From Leptolyngbyaceae cyanobacterium RM1_1_2 (GTDB taxonomy: Bacteria; Cyanobacteriota; Cyanobacteriia; Phormidesmidales; Phormidesmidaceae): 64,000 bases of DNA. Shown here piece by piece: positions 26,482-34,831 of this stretch; the first letter of the stretch is position 1; each line of letters starts with the position of its first letter. The stretch is from assembly GCA_012032345.1 (NCBI GenBank), contig JAAUQI010000013.1:33552-97551 (forward strand), given 5' to 3'. A program made the position numbers and the translations under genes. The notes below the pieces were generated by a model that did not search any database, was not told where the DNA came from, and worked only from the letters and a program-made list of their open reading frames with translations.

Positions 26482-27810
26482 ATGGTGATTAAATCTTTGC
26501 TCCCCGGACTGGTACTGCTGCTGGTGCTGACCTCAGCGGCCAAGGGCGCGAACGAAAACCATCTGGCGCGTCTGTTAGAAACGCGCCAGTGCGCCAACTG
26601 CAATCTACGCGGGGCCGATTTGTCTGGAGCCTACCTGCGGCAGGCCAATCTACGCGGAGCCGATCTGCGCGGGGCTAACCTCAACAGGGCCGATCTGCGC
26701 GGGGCCTTTTTGACCCAGGCCGATCTCAGTGACGCTGACCTGCGCAACGCCAATCTTTCGGGAGCAAATCTGACCAGTGCTGGCCTCGATCGGGCGCAGT
26801 TAGCCAATGCTCTACTCGATACGTTCACCGTGATTGACGATAAGTGGCGACTGGTGCAGGTGCTGGTGACGGAAGGCGTAGGCGACCAGGATCTCACAGG
26901 CGCAGACCTGAGCCACGCTAACCTCGACGAAGTAGATTTTCGCCAAAGCGATTTAACCGGCGCTAACCTGGCAGGCGCTAGCTTTGAGGCCGCTAACCTC
27001 AGCAGCAGCATTCTCACTGAAGCCAATCTAGAAGGAGCCGATCTGTTTTTGGCCTCGCTGCAAGATGCAGGCATTAGTCAGGCCAGTCTACGCGAAGGCA
27101 ACTTACAGGCCACCGATCTAAGGCAGGCTGACCTCACCGCTTCAGACTTACAGGCAGCCAATCTCTCACTGGCCTATCTAGCAGGGGCCAACCTCAGTCA
27201 GGCCAACTTAGAGGACGCCAACCTCGACTCAGCCATTTTGCCCACCGCCAATCTCAGCGCCACTAACCTAACCGACGCGAACCTGTTTTTAGCCGACCTA
27301 AGTCAGGCGAATCTTTCTGGAGCGACTCTAGCGGGGACAGAACTCTCCGGGGCTAACCTGACGGGCAGCAACCTCAGCCTGGGTAGCTTAGATGGGGCCG
27401 AGCTAGAGGCCGTGATCTCCCAGGGCAGCGATTTGAGCGGCGCTAATTTCAGCGGCGCTAACCTGGTCAGCATTGATCTGCGAGAGTCGAATCTCAGCGG
27501 TATTGACCTGAGCGCGGCAGAAATGCAGGACGCCAACTTAAGCAATACCAACCTCACCAACGCCAATCTGCAAGGCACCGACCTGCGCAGCGCAAATTTA
27601 CGCGGGGCCGACCTGACCAATGCCGATCTGCAGGGTGCCAGACTCTCAGGGGCTGATTTGACCAATGCCAATCTCACCAATGCGAATCTGCAGGGTGCTG
27701 ATTTGACCGAGGCCAGCCTGCTGGGCACGACGCTAGAAGATATTACCTTCTCCGATCGCACCAGTCTCTGCGGTACGACTATGCCCGATGGTGAGATTCA
27801 CGGTTGCTAG
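26482..27810 (+). CDS. Exported pentapeptide-repeat protein
   Basis: 442 residues. Signal peptide to about residue 23 (LLLVLTSAAKGA), a CANC pair at residues 37-40, then long runs of A(D/N)LxG pentapeptides that fold as a right-handed quadrilateral beta-helix. The array is broken once near residues 113-138 (VIDDKWRLVQVLVTEG) and resumes to about residue 420. The end carries LCGTTMPDGEIHGC with two more cysteines. Pentapeptide proteins are common in cyanobacteria, and some act in the periplasm or thylakoid lumen. No specific function is evident. Start ATG 26482 precedes a good signal peptide. Confidence 0.88.
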   Translation: MVIKSLLPGLVLLLVLTSAAKGANENHLARLLETRQCANCNLRGADLSGAYLRQANLRGADLRGANLNRADLRGAFLTQADLSDADLRNANLSGANLTSAGLDRAQLANALLDTFTVIDDKWRLVQVLVTEGVGDQDLTGADLSHANLDEVDFRQSDLTGANLAGASFEAANLSSSILTEANLEGADLFLASLQDAGISQASLREGNLQATDLRQADLTASDLQAANLSLAYLAGANLSQANLEDANLDSAILPTANLSATNLTDANLFLADLSQANLSGATLAGTELSGANLTGSNLSLGSLDGAELEAVISQGSDLSGANFSGANLVSIDLRESNLSGIDLSAAEMQDANLSNTNLTNANLQGTDLRSANLRGADLTNADLQGARLSGADLTNANLTNANLQGADLTEASLLGTTLEDITFSDRTSLCGTTMPDGEIHGC

Positions 27811-28305
27811 CTTAAAGCAGCTTTAAATAATTTCCGTAACAGACGCTACAGAAATTTAGCGTTATGTTGGGATCAGGCGACTTTTATACTTTTTTGCGGA
27901 GCGTAGGCAAATTGCCTTGTCGATCTAATTCAGAGCGGCTGATTTTTCATCGGTTTAAAGGCGTTAAACCTCAAATTTAAATTTTTCCACCATGCGCACT
28001 CAAGACTCTCAGAGTACTGACACTCAGGTTCCGGTTTATCATCCGCTGTTTATTGTAGGTTTTGTGGTTCTACAATCCTTTGTAGTGGCTGCAATTCCAA
28101 TTGTCGTGGGGCTGCGATCGCCAGATATTTTCTCGACAGCAATCTTACCCAGTGAAGCTGCCCTGTGGCTACCGGCTGCCAGTGAGAGTAAAGCTCAAGG
28201 GCACTAGACCTAAGTCGAGTTTTGTCAACAATTGGGGGCGATCGCTTTTACCTGTGCCACACTTGAAGCAAAGCGCGTTTCTTTTCTAGACGCTGGAGGT
28301 CTGCT
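27811..28305. other. Intergenic region with hairpins and a possible small gene
   Basis: Downstream of the pentapeptide gene are TTAAAGC-a-GCTTTAA (27812-27826) and a near-perfect 10-base stem, AATTTCCGTA / TACAGAAATT (27829-27856). Neither has a T-run, but together they may end transcription. A small open frame (27992-28207) is listed separately. The remaining bases show nothing I recognise. Confidence 0.4.
27992..28207 (+). CDS. Possible small single-helix membrane protein
   Basis: 71 residues: a polar start, a hydrophobic helix (PLFIVGFVVLQSFVVAAIPIV) and a short tail. Codon use is not clearly that of a gene, and there is no good ribosome site before the ATG. I do not recognise a family. 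It lies 98 bases before the DUF4157 gene on the same strand. It may be real or chance. Confidence 0.35.
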   Translation: MRTQDSQSTDTQVPVYHPLFIVGFVVLQSFVVAAIPIVVGLRSPDIFSTAILPSEAALWLPAASESKAQGH

Positions 28306-29121
28306 ATGCGTACAAGACAGCAAGCCAAAGTTTCAATCCCTCAAAGTACAGTGGCGCATCTGCAGGCCAAGTCGCTTCAGTCTCGCCCGTTTGCAGTTCG
28401 TGCTGCGGCCTCAGACGCCCAAACTCAGCCAGTACAGACGAAAACCGTCGGCTTTGACCCCAGCCAAATTTCTATTTTTCCCCCATCAGCGATTCAGGCC
28501 AAGCTCACTATCGGGCAGGTAGGCGATCGGTACGAGCAAGAAGCTGACAGCGTTGCCAAGCAGGTGGTAGGACAAATTAACGCTCCCCAGTCTCCGCTGG
28601 AGCAGTCGGTGCAGCGCTCTAACCCTGAAGAAGAGGAACTGCAGATGAAGCCAAATCTACAGCGCGAGGCAATGCCCGAAGAAGAAGAACTGCAGATGAA
28701 GCCAAATCTACAGCGCGAGGCGATGCCCGAAGAAGAAGAACTACAGATGAAGCCAAACCTGCAACGACAGGCAACCGGGGGAATGTCGGCTGACACAGAT
28801 TTAGAAGCCTCAATTGAGTCTTCGCGCGGTCAGGGTCAGCCCCTAGATAAGGGCGTTCGCGGCTCTATGGAGCAGTCTTTTGGGGCAGATTTCAGCGGCG
28901 TGCGGGTTCACACCGACGCCCAGTCTGACCAGCTCAACCAGTCTATTCAGGCCAGAGCCTTTACCACCGGGCAGGATGTTTTCTTTCGCCAGGGTGCCTA
29001 CAACCCCGGAGACAGAGGCGGTCAAGAGCTGCTAGCCCATGAGCTAACCCACGTTGTTCAGCAAAACGGCAGCACTGTCCAGCCGAAAAAAAATCAGCAG
29101 CAAGGCTTGCAAGAATTGTGA
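28306..29121 (+). CDS. Orphan DUF4157 (eCIS-type metallopeptidase-like) protein
   Basis: 271 residues, cytoplasmic-type start. Three perfect or near-perfect copies of a 17-residue unit (PEEEELQMKPNLQREAM) lie at about residues 105-155. The C-terminal DUF4157 domain runs from about 185 (FGADFSGVRVHTDAQS ... RAFTTGQDVFF) and holds a zinc-binding HELTH motif followed by VVQQ. DUF4157 domains are linked to cargo or effectors of extracellular contractile injection systems. No sheath, tube or baseplate genes are present here, so it is either an orphan or served by a system elsewhere. It ends shortly after the motif, with no toxin domain attached. Confidence 0.8.
   Translation: MRTRQQAKVSIPQSTVAHLQAKSLQSRPFAVRAAASDAQTQPVQTKTVGFDPSQISIFPPSAIQAKLTIGQVGDRYEQEADSVAKQVVGQINAPQSPLEQSVQRSNPEEEELQMKPNLQREAMPEEEELQMKPNLQREAMPEEEELQMKPNLQRQATGGMSADTDLEASIESSRGQGQPLDKGVRGSMEQSFGADFSGVRVHTDAQSDQLNQSIQARAFTTGQDVFFRQGAYNPGDRGGQELLAHELTHVVQQNGSTVQPKKNQQQGLQEL
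28624..28775. repeat. Three tandem 51-bp repeats in the DUF4157 gene
   Basis: The CTGCAGATGAAGCCAAA box recurs every 51 bases (about 28639, 28690, 28741), giving three 17-residue acidic units. The third copy is slightly diverged. The period is a multiple of three, so copy number can change without breaking the frame. Confidence 0.85.
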
Positions 29122-29135
29122 AGACGCGCCATCCC

Positions 29136-30170
29136 CTACGGGGCGGGCCAGTCTGCGATCGCTTCGGTTGAGCGCACCAGATGCATTCCGGCCTCAGCAT
29201 AGCGTACATAGGCAGCGTCTGCCTGCTCGGTAAAGTCCACGACACCGGGCACTACCACTGGAGAAGTGCAGTCTTCGAGTAAGTACACTTTTTGGGCTAG
29301 GGACGAATCTTGAGCCTGGATTTCTTTGAGCAGGTCGTCAATTGTCCAGGCGACACAGTGGCTCTTAGCCTGTCCGGCAATGATGAGCCGATCAAAGGTC
29401 AGCAGCTTTTCAATCAGGCTGCTGTTTTTCTGGGCGATGGCGCTGCCTGCCTCGTCCTGCAATACCTCTGGGCTTAAGACCGAATAGTTTTCTGTGAAGG
29501 GGTTGCTGCCTTTAACCTCAAAACGGGTCTGGCTGTTGCGGGCCAAATTATGAAAAAAGCAGGCTTCTTCTACCGCTGAGACTAAAGCGTGACCAATGCC
29601 ACCGAGCATAGAGTGATAGGGCCAGATTGTCAGGGGATATTTGCCATATTCGTCAAGCTGTTTGACGTAGTGCAGCCCATAGGTTTTGAGCTTGTCGTAG
29701 CTGCCGTCTGCCAGAGAATAGGCGATCGCCGGGTTGACCTGCCATCTGCCCTGCTGCACATCTTGGCAATGAATATTGGTCATCGGCGGCGGATTTTCCC
29801 CAGCCTGATCCACCCAAAACTCAGCGTGAAAGATTTGCACAGCCGTGTGCGTATCCATCGTCGGCACGATCTCAGTAATCAGGCCCAGGTTGCGATAGAT
29901 AAATTCGCACAGACGCACATTGTCATGGACTGCCCCCATGCCTGACTGCCCTCCCACGAACAGCTCAAAATCAGGAATGCAGAAAGTATTCTGGACATCG
30001 ATCGCCAGTAGACAAATCTTGACTTTATCCTCTGCTGCTGGCTGAATCTGCTGCTGCTGCGCCCAAACTTTTGCCTGCAGCGATCGCGCCTGGTAGGGCA
30101 CGCGCCATACCTCGCCCACACGGGCCGCGTCAAAGTAGTCTGGAATTGGAAGCTGGGTTTGAGTCGTCAT
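29136..30170 (-). CDS. Isochorismatase-like cysteine hydrolase (nicotinamidase-type)
   Basis: 344 residues, longer than a minimal isochorismatase fold (about 200). The motifs are AIDVQN with the catalytic Asp near residue 58, and AKSHCVAWT with the nucleophilic Cys near residue 270. Between them is a long insertion with HAEFW and HYVKQLDEYG that may cover the site. Family members are nicotinamidase, isochorismatase, N-carbamoyl hydrolases and others, and the substrate cannot be read from the sequence. The gene is convergent with DUF4157, only 14 bases away. The ATG start at 30170 looks correct. Confidence 0.82.
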   Translation of the reverse strand: MTTQTQLPIPDYFDAARVGEVWRVPYQARSLQAKVWAQQQQIQPAAEDKVKICLLAIDVQNTFCIPDFELFVGGQSGMGAVHDNVRLCEFIYRNLGLITEIVPTMDTHTAVQIFHAEFWVDQAGENPPPMTNIHCQDVQQGRWQVNPAIAYSLADGSYDKLKTYGLHYVKQLDEYGKYPLTIWPYHSMLGGIGHALVSAVEEACFFHNLARNSQTRFEVKGSNPFTENYSVLSPEVLQDEAGSAIAQKNSSLIEKLLTFDRLIIAGQAKSHCVAWTIDDLLKEIQAQDSSLAQKVYLLEDCTSPVVVPGVVDFTEQADAAYVRYAEAGMHLVRSTEAIADWPAP

Positions 30171-30241
30171 GGATGGCTATCCGGGTTTGATCAACAAATC
30201 CTCTGCAATGATTGTAGTCAGCCTCTTTAGATTCAGTGCTA

Positions 30242-31639
30242 CTATCCTGCCGCTCCGCCTACGACCACATTGCGAATGCGCAGACTGGGGCCACCACAGC
30301 CGACAGGCAGCCCCGACTGACCGCCCTTGCCACAGCCCCCCGACTCATCCCAATAGAAGTCGTCGCCAATGGCTTCAATGTCCGCCAGCGTCCGAAATAC
30401 ATTGCCCGAAAGCGTCACATCCCGCACAGGCTCAGCAATTTCGCCATTGCGAATCATCCAGGCTTCACCCGCTGTGAAGGTAAACATTTCGCCATTAGTC
30501 ATGCCCCCCAGCCAGTTGCGGGCGTAGACGCCTTCTTGAATGCCTGTGAACAGGTCTTTGACAGGCGTATCGCCCCGCTCAATCCAGGTATTAGTCATGC
30601 GCACCAGCGGCGGATAGTGGTAATTGAGACAGCGAGCATTTCCCGTCGGCGTTTCGTCCAGCTTGCCAGCCGTCTCGCGGGAGTGCAGGCGACCGACCAG
30701 TACACCGTCTTTAATCAGCTGCGTCGTGGTTGCTGGGGTGCCCTCATCGTCAAAAGCATAGCTGCCTCGGTGTCCCTCTGGCGCAGCGCCATCGAAGATT
30801 TGCAGGTTTTCAGGGCCAAAGCGACGGCCCAGGGTCATCACTTCTAGCACGTCTGGATTTTCATAAGCCATATCAGCCTCAGACAAATGACCAAACGCCT
30901 CATGCACAAAAAGCCCCGTCAGGATTGGGTCAATCACTACCGAATAAGTATTACCCTTGACCGGGGGCAGCTTTAGCGCTTCTACAGCTCGCTCAGCAGC
31001 GCCCAAAACCTGCTCGTCTAAGTTTTCTAGATCTTCGTAGGCTTTGCGAGATCCTGTTGCTTCCCGCCCCGTCTGTACGGTTTCGCCATTGCGAGCGGTA
31101 GCCGCAAAGCGCATTTCCATATCGACCCAGCTTTGCTCAATCAGCGCTCCCTCAGAGGTTGCTAGCAGAGTCCGCTGGGCGCTGTCGTTATAGCGAACTG
31201 AAGTGGTAACCACCTGTGGATCAAGCTGCTGTAGAATGTCGGCATAGTGACTGCAAAGATCTTTTTTACGGCGCAGTGAAATTTGCCGTGGATCGGTGCC
31301 AGTCAGCCTGAAAGTATGCACCGTTCGCACGGGGTCAACCGGCGCTAGCAGCGTTTCTTCATCACCGACTAAACGGGCTGCTGCGATCGCCTCCTCTAAG
31401 CGATCTGCCAGTTTAGAAAGCTGGTTGAAGCTGGCAAATCCCCAGCCCCCTCTATAGCAGGCTCTAATCTGTCCTCCCACGGAAAGCCCTTCACTCAGGG
31501 TCTCTACTTTGCCGCCCCGCAGCAGGATATCAGTCCCCTCGGCCTCTTCTAAACGAATCGCCAAATAATCAACCTGTGGCCCATAGCGAGTCATCAAATC
31601 GGTAAGCAGGTTTTTGCCCTGGTCTAGAGGTGAAGCCAT
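30242..31639 (-). CDS. tldD: TldD/PmbA family metalloprotease, TldD
   Basis: 465 residues, normal length. TldD with TldE forms a cytoplasmic zinc protease that trims leaders of modified peptides and degrades unfolded peptides. The HEAFGH zinc motif is present near residue 245, in the setting GLFVHEAFGHLSEADMA. The C-terminal GGCGKGGQSGLPVGCGGPSLRIRNVVVGG is the usual TldD end (two cysteines). The TldE partner is not adjacent. Start ATG 31639. Confidence 0.94.
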   Translation of the reverse strand: MASPLDQGKNLLTDLMTRYGPQVDYLAIRLEEAEGTDILLRGGKVETLSEGLSVGGQIRACYRGGWGFASFNQLSKLADRLEEAIAAARLVGDEETLLAPVDPVRTVHTFRLTGTDPRQISLRRKKDLCSHYADILQQLDPQVVTTSVRYNDSAQRTLLATSEGALIEQSWVDMEMRFAATARNGETVQTGREATGSRKAYEDLENLDEQVLGAAERAVEALKLPPVKGNTYSVVIDPILTGLFVHEAFGHLSEADMAYENPDVLEVMTLGRRFGPENLQIFDGAAPEGHRGSYAFDDEGTPATTTQLIKDGVLVGRLHSRETAGKLDETPTGNARCLNYHYPPLVRMTNTWIERGDTPVKDLFTGIQEGVYARNWLGGMTNGEMFTFTAGEAWMIRNGEIAEPVRDVTLSGNVFRTLADIEAIGDDFYWDESGGCGKGGQSGLPVGCGGPSLRIRNVVVGGAAG

Positions 31640-31775
31640 AGGTAATGAGATAGGGAGAACAAAGCGTGTAGTCTTTCGTCTATTGTGCCGTCAAATCTAC
31701 TAAATCGGTCTAAGATCAGAGGCGCACGGCCACAGAAGCGGCTAAGCAAGCACTGCTGCTTGAGGATCACAACTG

Positions 31776-32366
31776 ATGACTGGTGAACTTGACTACTCCC
31801 TTCCCCCTGCTGTGCGCCGAATTGCCAGCGCTTTTCGCCTAATCGGCTGGATTAGCTTCTGGGCGCAGGTTGTGCTTTCTGTGGTTTCTACGTTTCTACT
31901 GCTGTTTGCTATTTCTGGCCTGAGCTTTCGGCAAACTGAAAATAGCCAGGCTAGCCCTGGCACCGGGGCTGGGTTGCTTTTTGCGGGTTTGGCCTTAGCG
32001 GTTGTGTTTTTTGGGGTTTACTGGGCCTTTCGCTATACGCGGCTAGCAAGGCAGCTCAGGTCAAGTCAGCCAGGTACTCGCCCCAAACCAAAAGATGCGG
32101 TTCGAGCTATTCAGGTGGGGCTGATCGCCAGTTTGGTGGGGATGCTGCTAACTCAGCTAGGGGCGGGGGCGATTGTGGGTGCCCTGATATTCAAGTCGTT
32201 TGAGCAGCCAACTCAGGGCGGTGTCATTCTTAGCCCTACAGCGGTACGAGGCTTTATTACATCGTTCGACCTGCTGATTGTGCAGGCCAACACCAACACC
32301 AGCATTGCCCACTTTGTCGGCATTGTAGCCTCCTTATGGCTCTCACGGGCCGTGAACCGACAGTAA
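31776..32366 (+). CDS. DUF3611 family membrane protein
   Basis: 196 residues with four hydrophobic helices (about 25-47, 65-90, 110-140, 165-190). The LPPAVRRIASAFRLIGWISFWAQ start and the PGTGAGLLFAGLALA block fit DUF3611, a family of cyanobacteria and plastids. Its role is not known to me. A GAGGA ribosome site lies about 9 bases before ATG 31776. Convergent with mtnP, 40 bases away. Confidence 0.85.
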   Translation: MTGELDYSLPPAVRRIASAFRLIGWISFWAQVVLSVVSTFLLLFAISGLSFRQTENSQASPGTGAGLLFAGLALAVVFFGVYWAFRYTRLARQLRSSQPGTRPKPKDAVRAIQVGLIASLVGMLLTQLGAGAIVGALIFKSFEQPTQGGVILSPTAVRGFITSFDLLIVQANTNTSIAHFVGIVASLWLSRAVNRQ

Positions 32367-32405
32367 CCCGGTTCTGATGGAGTCTGGTGCAGTCCGAGCA
32401 CAAGA

Positions 32406-33278
32406 TTACAAGTATTTTTTCAGCAACAGGTGCAGCTTCTCTTTCGTAGCGGCAGGAGCCTGCGCCAGCGGCGTCAGAATGGCATATTTTAGAGCGCAAT
32501 GAGCTTCAGAAGCCGGAGGATTTTGGGCTAAGCGCTTGACGACTGCTTGAATTACCCGCTGCCCGTTAACGGCGTTTTTGCTCAAGTTGCCAATGACCAT
32601 CTCAACAGTAACGCTGTCGTGATCTGGGTGCCAGCAGTCATAGTCTGTCACCATCGCCAGGGTTGCATAGGCGATTTCGGCTTCTCGGGCTAGCTTAGCT
32701 TCCGGCAGGTTGGTCATGCCGATTACGGTAGCGCCCCAGCTGCGGTAGAGATTAGATTCAGCTTTGGTAGAAAAAGCGGGGCCTTCCATACAGACATAGG
32801 TGCCACCCCGGTGCAGGTTGACGCCGTCGAGATTGAGGCTGGCGGCAGCATCGGCTAGAACCTGGGCTAGTTTGGGACAAACTGGATCACCGAAAGAAAT
32901 ATGAGCAATGATGCCTTCGCCAAAGAAGGTTGAGATCCGGCGTTGGGTGCGATCGATAAACTGATCGGGCACGACCATGTCTAAGGGTTTGGCTTCGGCC
33001 TTGAGGGAACCCACGGCTGAAGCTGAGATCAGGTACTCAACGCCGAGCTGCTTCATGGCGTGGATGTTGGCTTGAAACGGGAGTTCTGAAGGCATCAGGT
33101 GATGGTGACGACCGTGACGCGCCAAAAAAGCCACCCTGGTGTCTGCCAACGTGCCCACAATGAAGGCGTCTGAGGGCGGCCCAAAAGGTGTTTCTAGGGT
33201 GACTTCTTCAATATTCTGCAGCCCCTCCATCTGATAGAGGCCACTGCCGCCAATAATGCCAATCTTCGCTTCTGCCAC
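32406..33278 (-). CDS. mtnP: S-methyl-5'-thioadenosine phosphorylase
   Basis: 290 residues. It splits methylthioadenosine with phosphate to adenine and methylthioribose-1-phosphate in methionine salvage. Motifs: GIIGGSGLY at the start, [30 protein letters not shown] and [15 protein letters not shown], which place it in the trimeric PNP/MTAP family; the last block with methionine favours MTAP over purine nucleoside phosphorylase. Length is as expected. No other salvage gene is nearby. Start ATG 33278. Confidence 0.94.
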   Translation of the reverse strand: MAEAKIGIIGGSGLYQMEGLQNIEEVTLETPFGPPSDAFIVGTLADTRVAFLARHGRHHHLMPSELPFQANIHAMKQLGVEYLISASAVGSLKAEAKPLDMVVPDQFIDRTQRRISTFFGEGIIAHISFGDPVCPKLAQVLADAAASLNLDGVNLHRGGTYVCMEGPAFSTKAESNLYRSWGATVIGMTNLPEAKLAREAEIAYATLAMVTDYDCWHPDHDSVTVEMVIGNLSKNAVNGQRVIQAVVKRLAQNPPASEAHCALKYAILTPLAQAPAATKEKLHLLLKKYL

Positions 33279-33799
33279 GCTGCTGACTCCATATAGACGC
33301 CCCCCATATTAGCCGCAACTGGAGAATTATGAGGCGATCGCAGATCGTAAAGTCTTATTTAATATTTGTTACAGATTTTAGAGCCTTACGCTCCGCTAAT
33401 CTAAACATATTCTGTTTGATTGGATGCAGCAGCTACACAGGTTCTCGCTGTAATGTGCTGCTAGAGAACCCTCAGGCGGTTTTGTGAGGCAACTTTCTTT
33501 CTCAAGGCAGAGAGACAAAAGCGCTCATAATGGTTACAATAGTTCACAAATAGAGTCAAAAAAGGTCAAGTAGCAAGATGATTTCTGATCCTTCTATAGT
33601 CATAACCGTGGTAGCAGGTGTGGCGGCTGCAGCTTGGATTCAATCGCAGCGTGATGCCAACCAGCAGACCCAGCCAGTGCCGATTCCGGTTCGAGTCAAA
33701 GACCGCTAATAGACTCAAATTTGTCTTAACTCGCTGTTTGAATGTGTTCATGCATTTAAGCGGCGTTTTTTACTCCCCAATTTTCTAAGTCCGCTGTCG
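33279..33799. other. Gap between mtnP and the sigma-factor gene, with a possible 43-residue gene
   Basis: Both flanking genes point outward, so this 521-base gap holds two promoters. A GGTTCTC ... GAGAACC stem lies near 33439-33470. A TACAAT hexamer (33535-33540) could be the -10 box of the small frame at 33578. The rest shows nothing I recognise. Confidence 0.4.
33578..33709 (+). CDS. Possible small membrane protein, 43 residues
   Basis: The frame starts at ATG 33578 and ends at TAA 33709. It encodes a hydrophobic stretch (SIVITVVAGVAAAAWI) followed by a polar tail ending PVRVKDR. A TACAAT hexamer about 40 bases upstream could be its promoter. It does not match the small photosystem subunits I know (PsbX, PsbY, Ycf12, PsaM, PetN). 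The short length makes chance possible, but the helix-plus-basic-tail pattern is typical of real small membrane proteins. Confidence 0.45.
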   Translation: MISDPSIVITVVAGVAAAAWIQSQRDANQQTQPVPIPVRVKDR

Positions 33800-34756
33800 A
33801 TGAAACCTTCTACACAGACGACTGATTCTGTTCGCGCCTATCTAAAAGAGATTGGCCGAGTGCCTATGCTGACCCACGAGGAAGAGATTGTCCTCGGCAA
33901 GCAGGTGAGGCAACTGTCTCAGCTTCAGCAGCAGCGTAACCAGCTGGTAGAGGCACTGGGGCGAGAGCCTAGCCTTAGCGAGTGGGCAACCGCTGCAGAT
34001 TTAGCGGCGCTCGACCTGCAAAAAATTGTTGAGACCGGCAGTCTCGCCAAGCGCCGTATGGTAGAGGCCAATCTGCGGCTGGTGGTTTCGGTGGCCAAAA
34101 AGTATCTCAAGCGCAACGTTGATCTGCTTGATCTGATTCAAGAAGGCACGATTGGGATGCAGCGCGGGGTGGAGAAATTTGACCCGACCAAGGGCTATCG
34201 GTTTTCGACCTATGCTTACTGGTGGATTCGACAAGCGATTACGCGGGCGATCGCAGAGAAAAGCCGCACAATTCGCCTACCTATTCACATCACTGAGAAG
34301 CTCAACAAAATCAAAAAGGCTCAGCGACAGCTAACTCAAAAGCTAGGCTATGCCCCTTCAGTGACAGACCTGGCAAAAGAGCTTGATTTGACGCCCAAAC
34401 AGGTACGCGAGTACCTAGAACGGTCTCGACAGCCGCTATCTTTAGATCTGCGCATTGGTAATAATCAAGACACAACCCTGAGCGAACTGCTTGAAGATAC
34501 CGGGATGACCCCCGAAGAATATACGGCGCAGTCTTCGCTCAAACTAGACCTAGACACCATCATGGCCGATCTGACGCCGCAGCAGCAGCGGGTACTGTCT
34601 CTGCGCTTTGGCCTGTCAGACGGACAGGCAATGACGTTAGCCAAGATTGGCGACCTGATGAGCATTAGCCGTGAGCGGGTGCGTCAGATTGAGCGCGAGG
34701 CTTTGAGCAAGCTGCGCAAACAGCAGCAGGATATTCAAGAATATCTGGCTGGCTAA
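33800..34756 (+). CDS. Group 2 RNA polymerase sigma factor (RpoD family)
   Basis: 318 residues, the length of cyanobacterial non-essential group 2 sigma factors. Region 1.2 is [21 protein letters not shown], regions 2.1-2.4 run from [15 protein letters not shown] to the [20 protein letters not shown] block, region 3 covers [12 protein letters not shown], and region 4.2 ends [17 protein letters not shown]. These factors redirect transcription under light, carbon, nitrogen or stress changes. Which of SigB to SigE it is cannot be told here. The stop TAA is two bases before repeat copy 3, which could form its terminator. Confidence 0.93.
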   Translation: MKPSTQTTDSVRAYLKEIGRVPMLTHEEEIVLGKQVRQLSQLQQQRNQLVEALGREPSLSEWATAADLAALDLQKIVETGSLAKRRMVEANLRLVVSVAKKYLKRNVDLLDLIQEGTIGMQRGVEKFDPTKGYRFSTYAYWWIRQAITRAIAEKSRTIRLPIHITEKLNKIKKAQRQLTQKLGYAPSVTDLAKELDLTPKQVREYLERSRQPLSLDLRIGNNQDTTLSELLEDTGMTPEEYTAQSSLKLDLDTIMADLTPQQQRVLSLRFGLSDGQAMTLAKIGDLMSISRERVRQIEREALSKLRKQQQDIQEYLAG

Positions 34757-34757
34757 C

Positions 34758-34831
34758 CTAGTTTGTAGTTAGCGCTTCAGGGCTAAAGCACTGACTACAA
34801 ACCCCAGTCTCTATCTGTGATAATGCACTAG
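34758..34831. repeat. CTAG-bounded palindromic repeat element, copy 3 (74 bp)
   Basis: Starts and ends with CTAG and holds the shared core (TAGTTAGCGCTTCAGGGCTA then AAGCACTGACTAC). It lacks the left arm found in copies 2 and 5. It lies between the convergent sigma-factor and hisC genes. hisC reads into it: its last six codons and the TAG stop are element sequence. Confidence 0.65.

Noticed and set aside
26631..27761. Minus-strand frames opposite the pentapeptide gene
   Set aside because: They arise from the periodic codons of the pentapeptide repeats; Arg/Ser/Leu-rich with no features.
28624..28775. Possible CRISPR-like array in the DUF4157 gene
   Set aside because: Repeats are contiguous 51-bp units in frame with no spacers; it is a coding tandem repeat.
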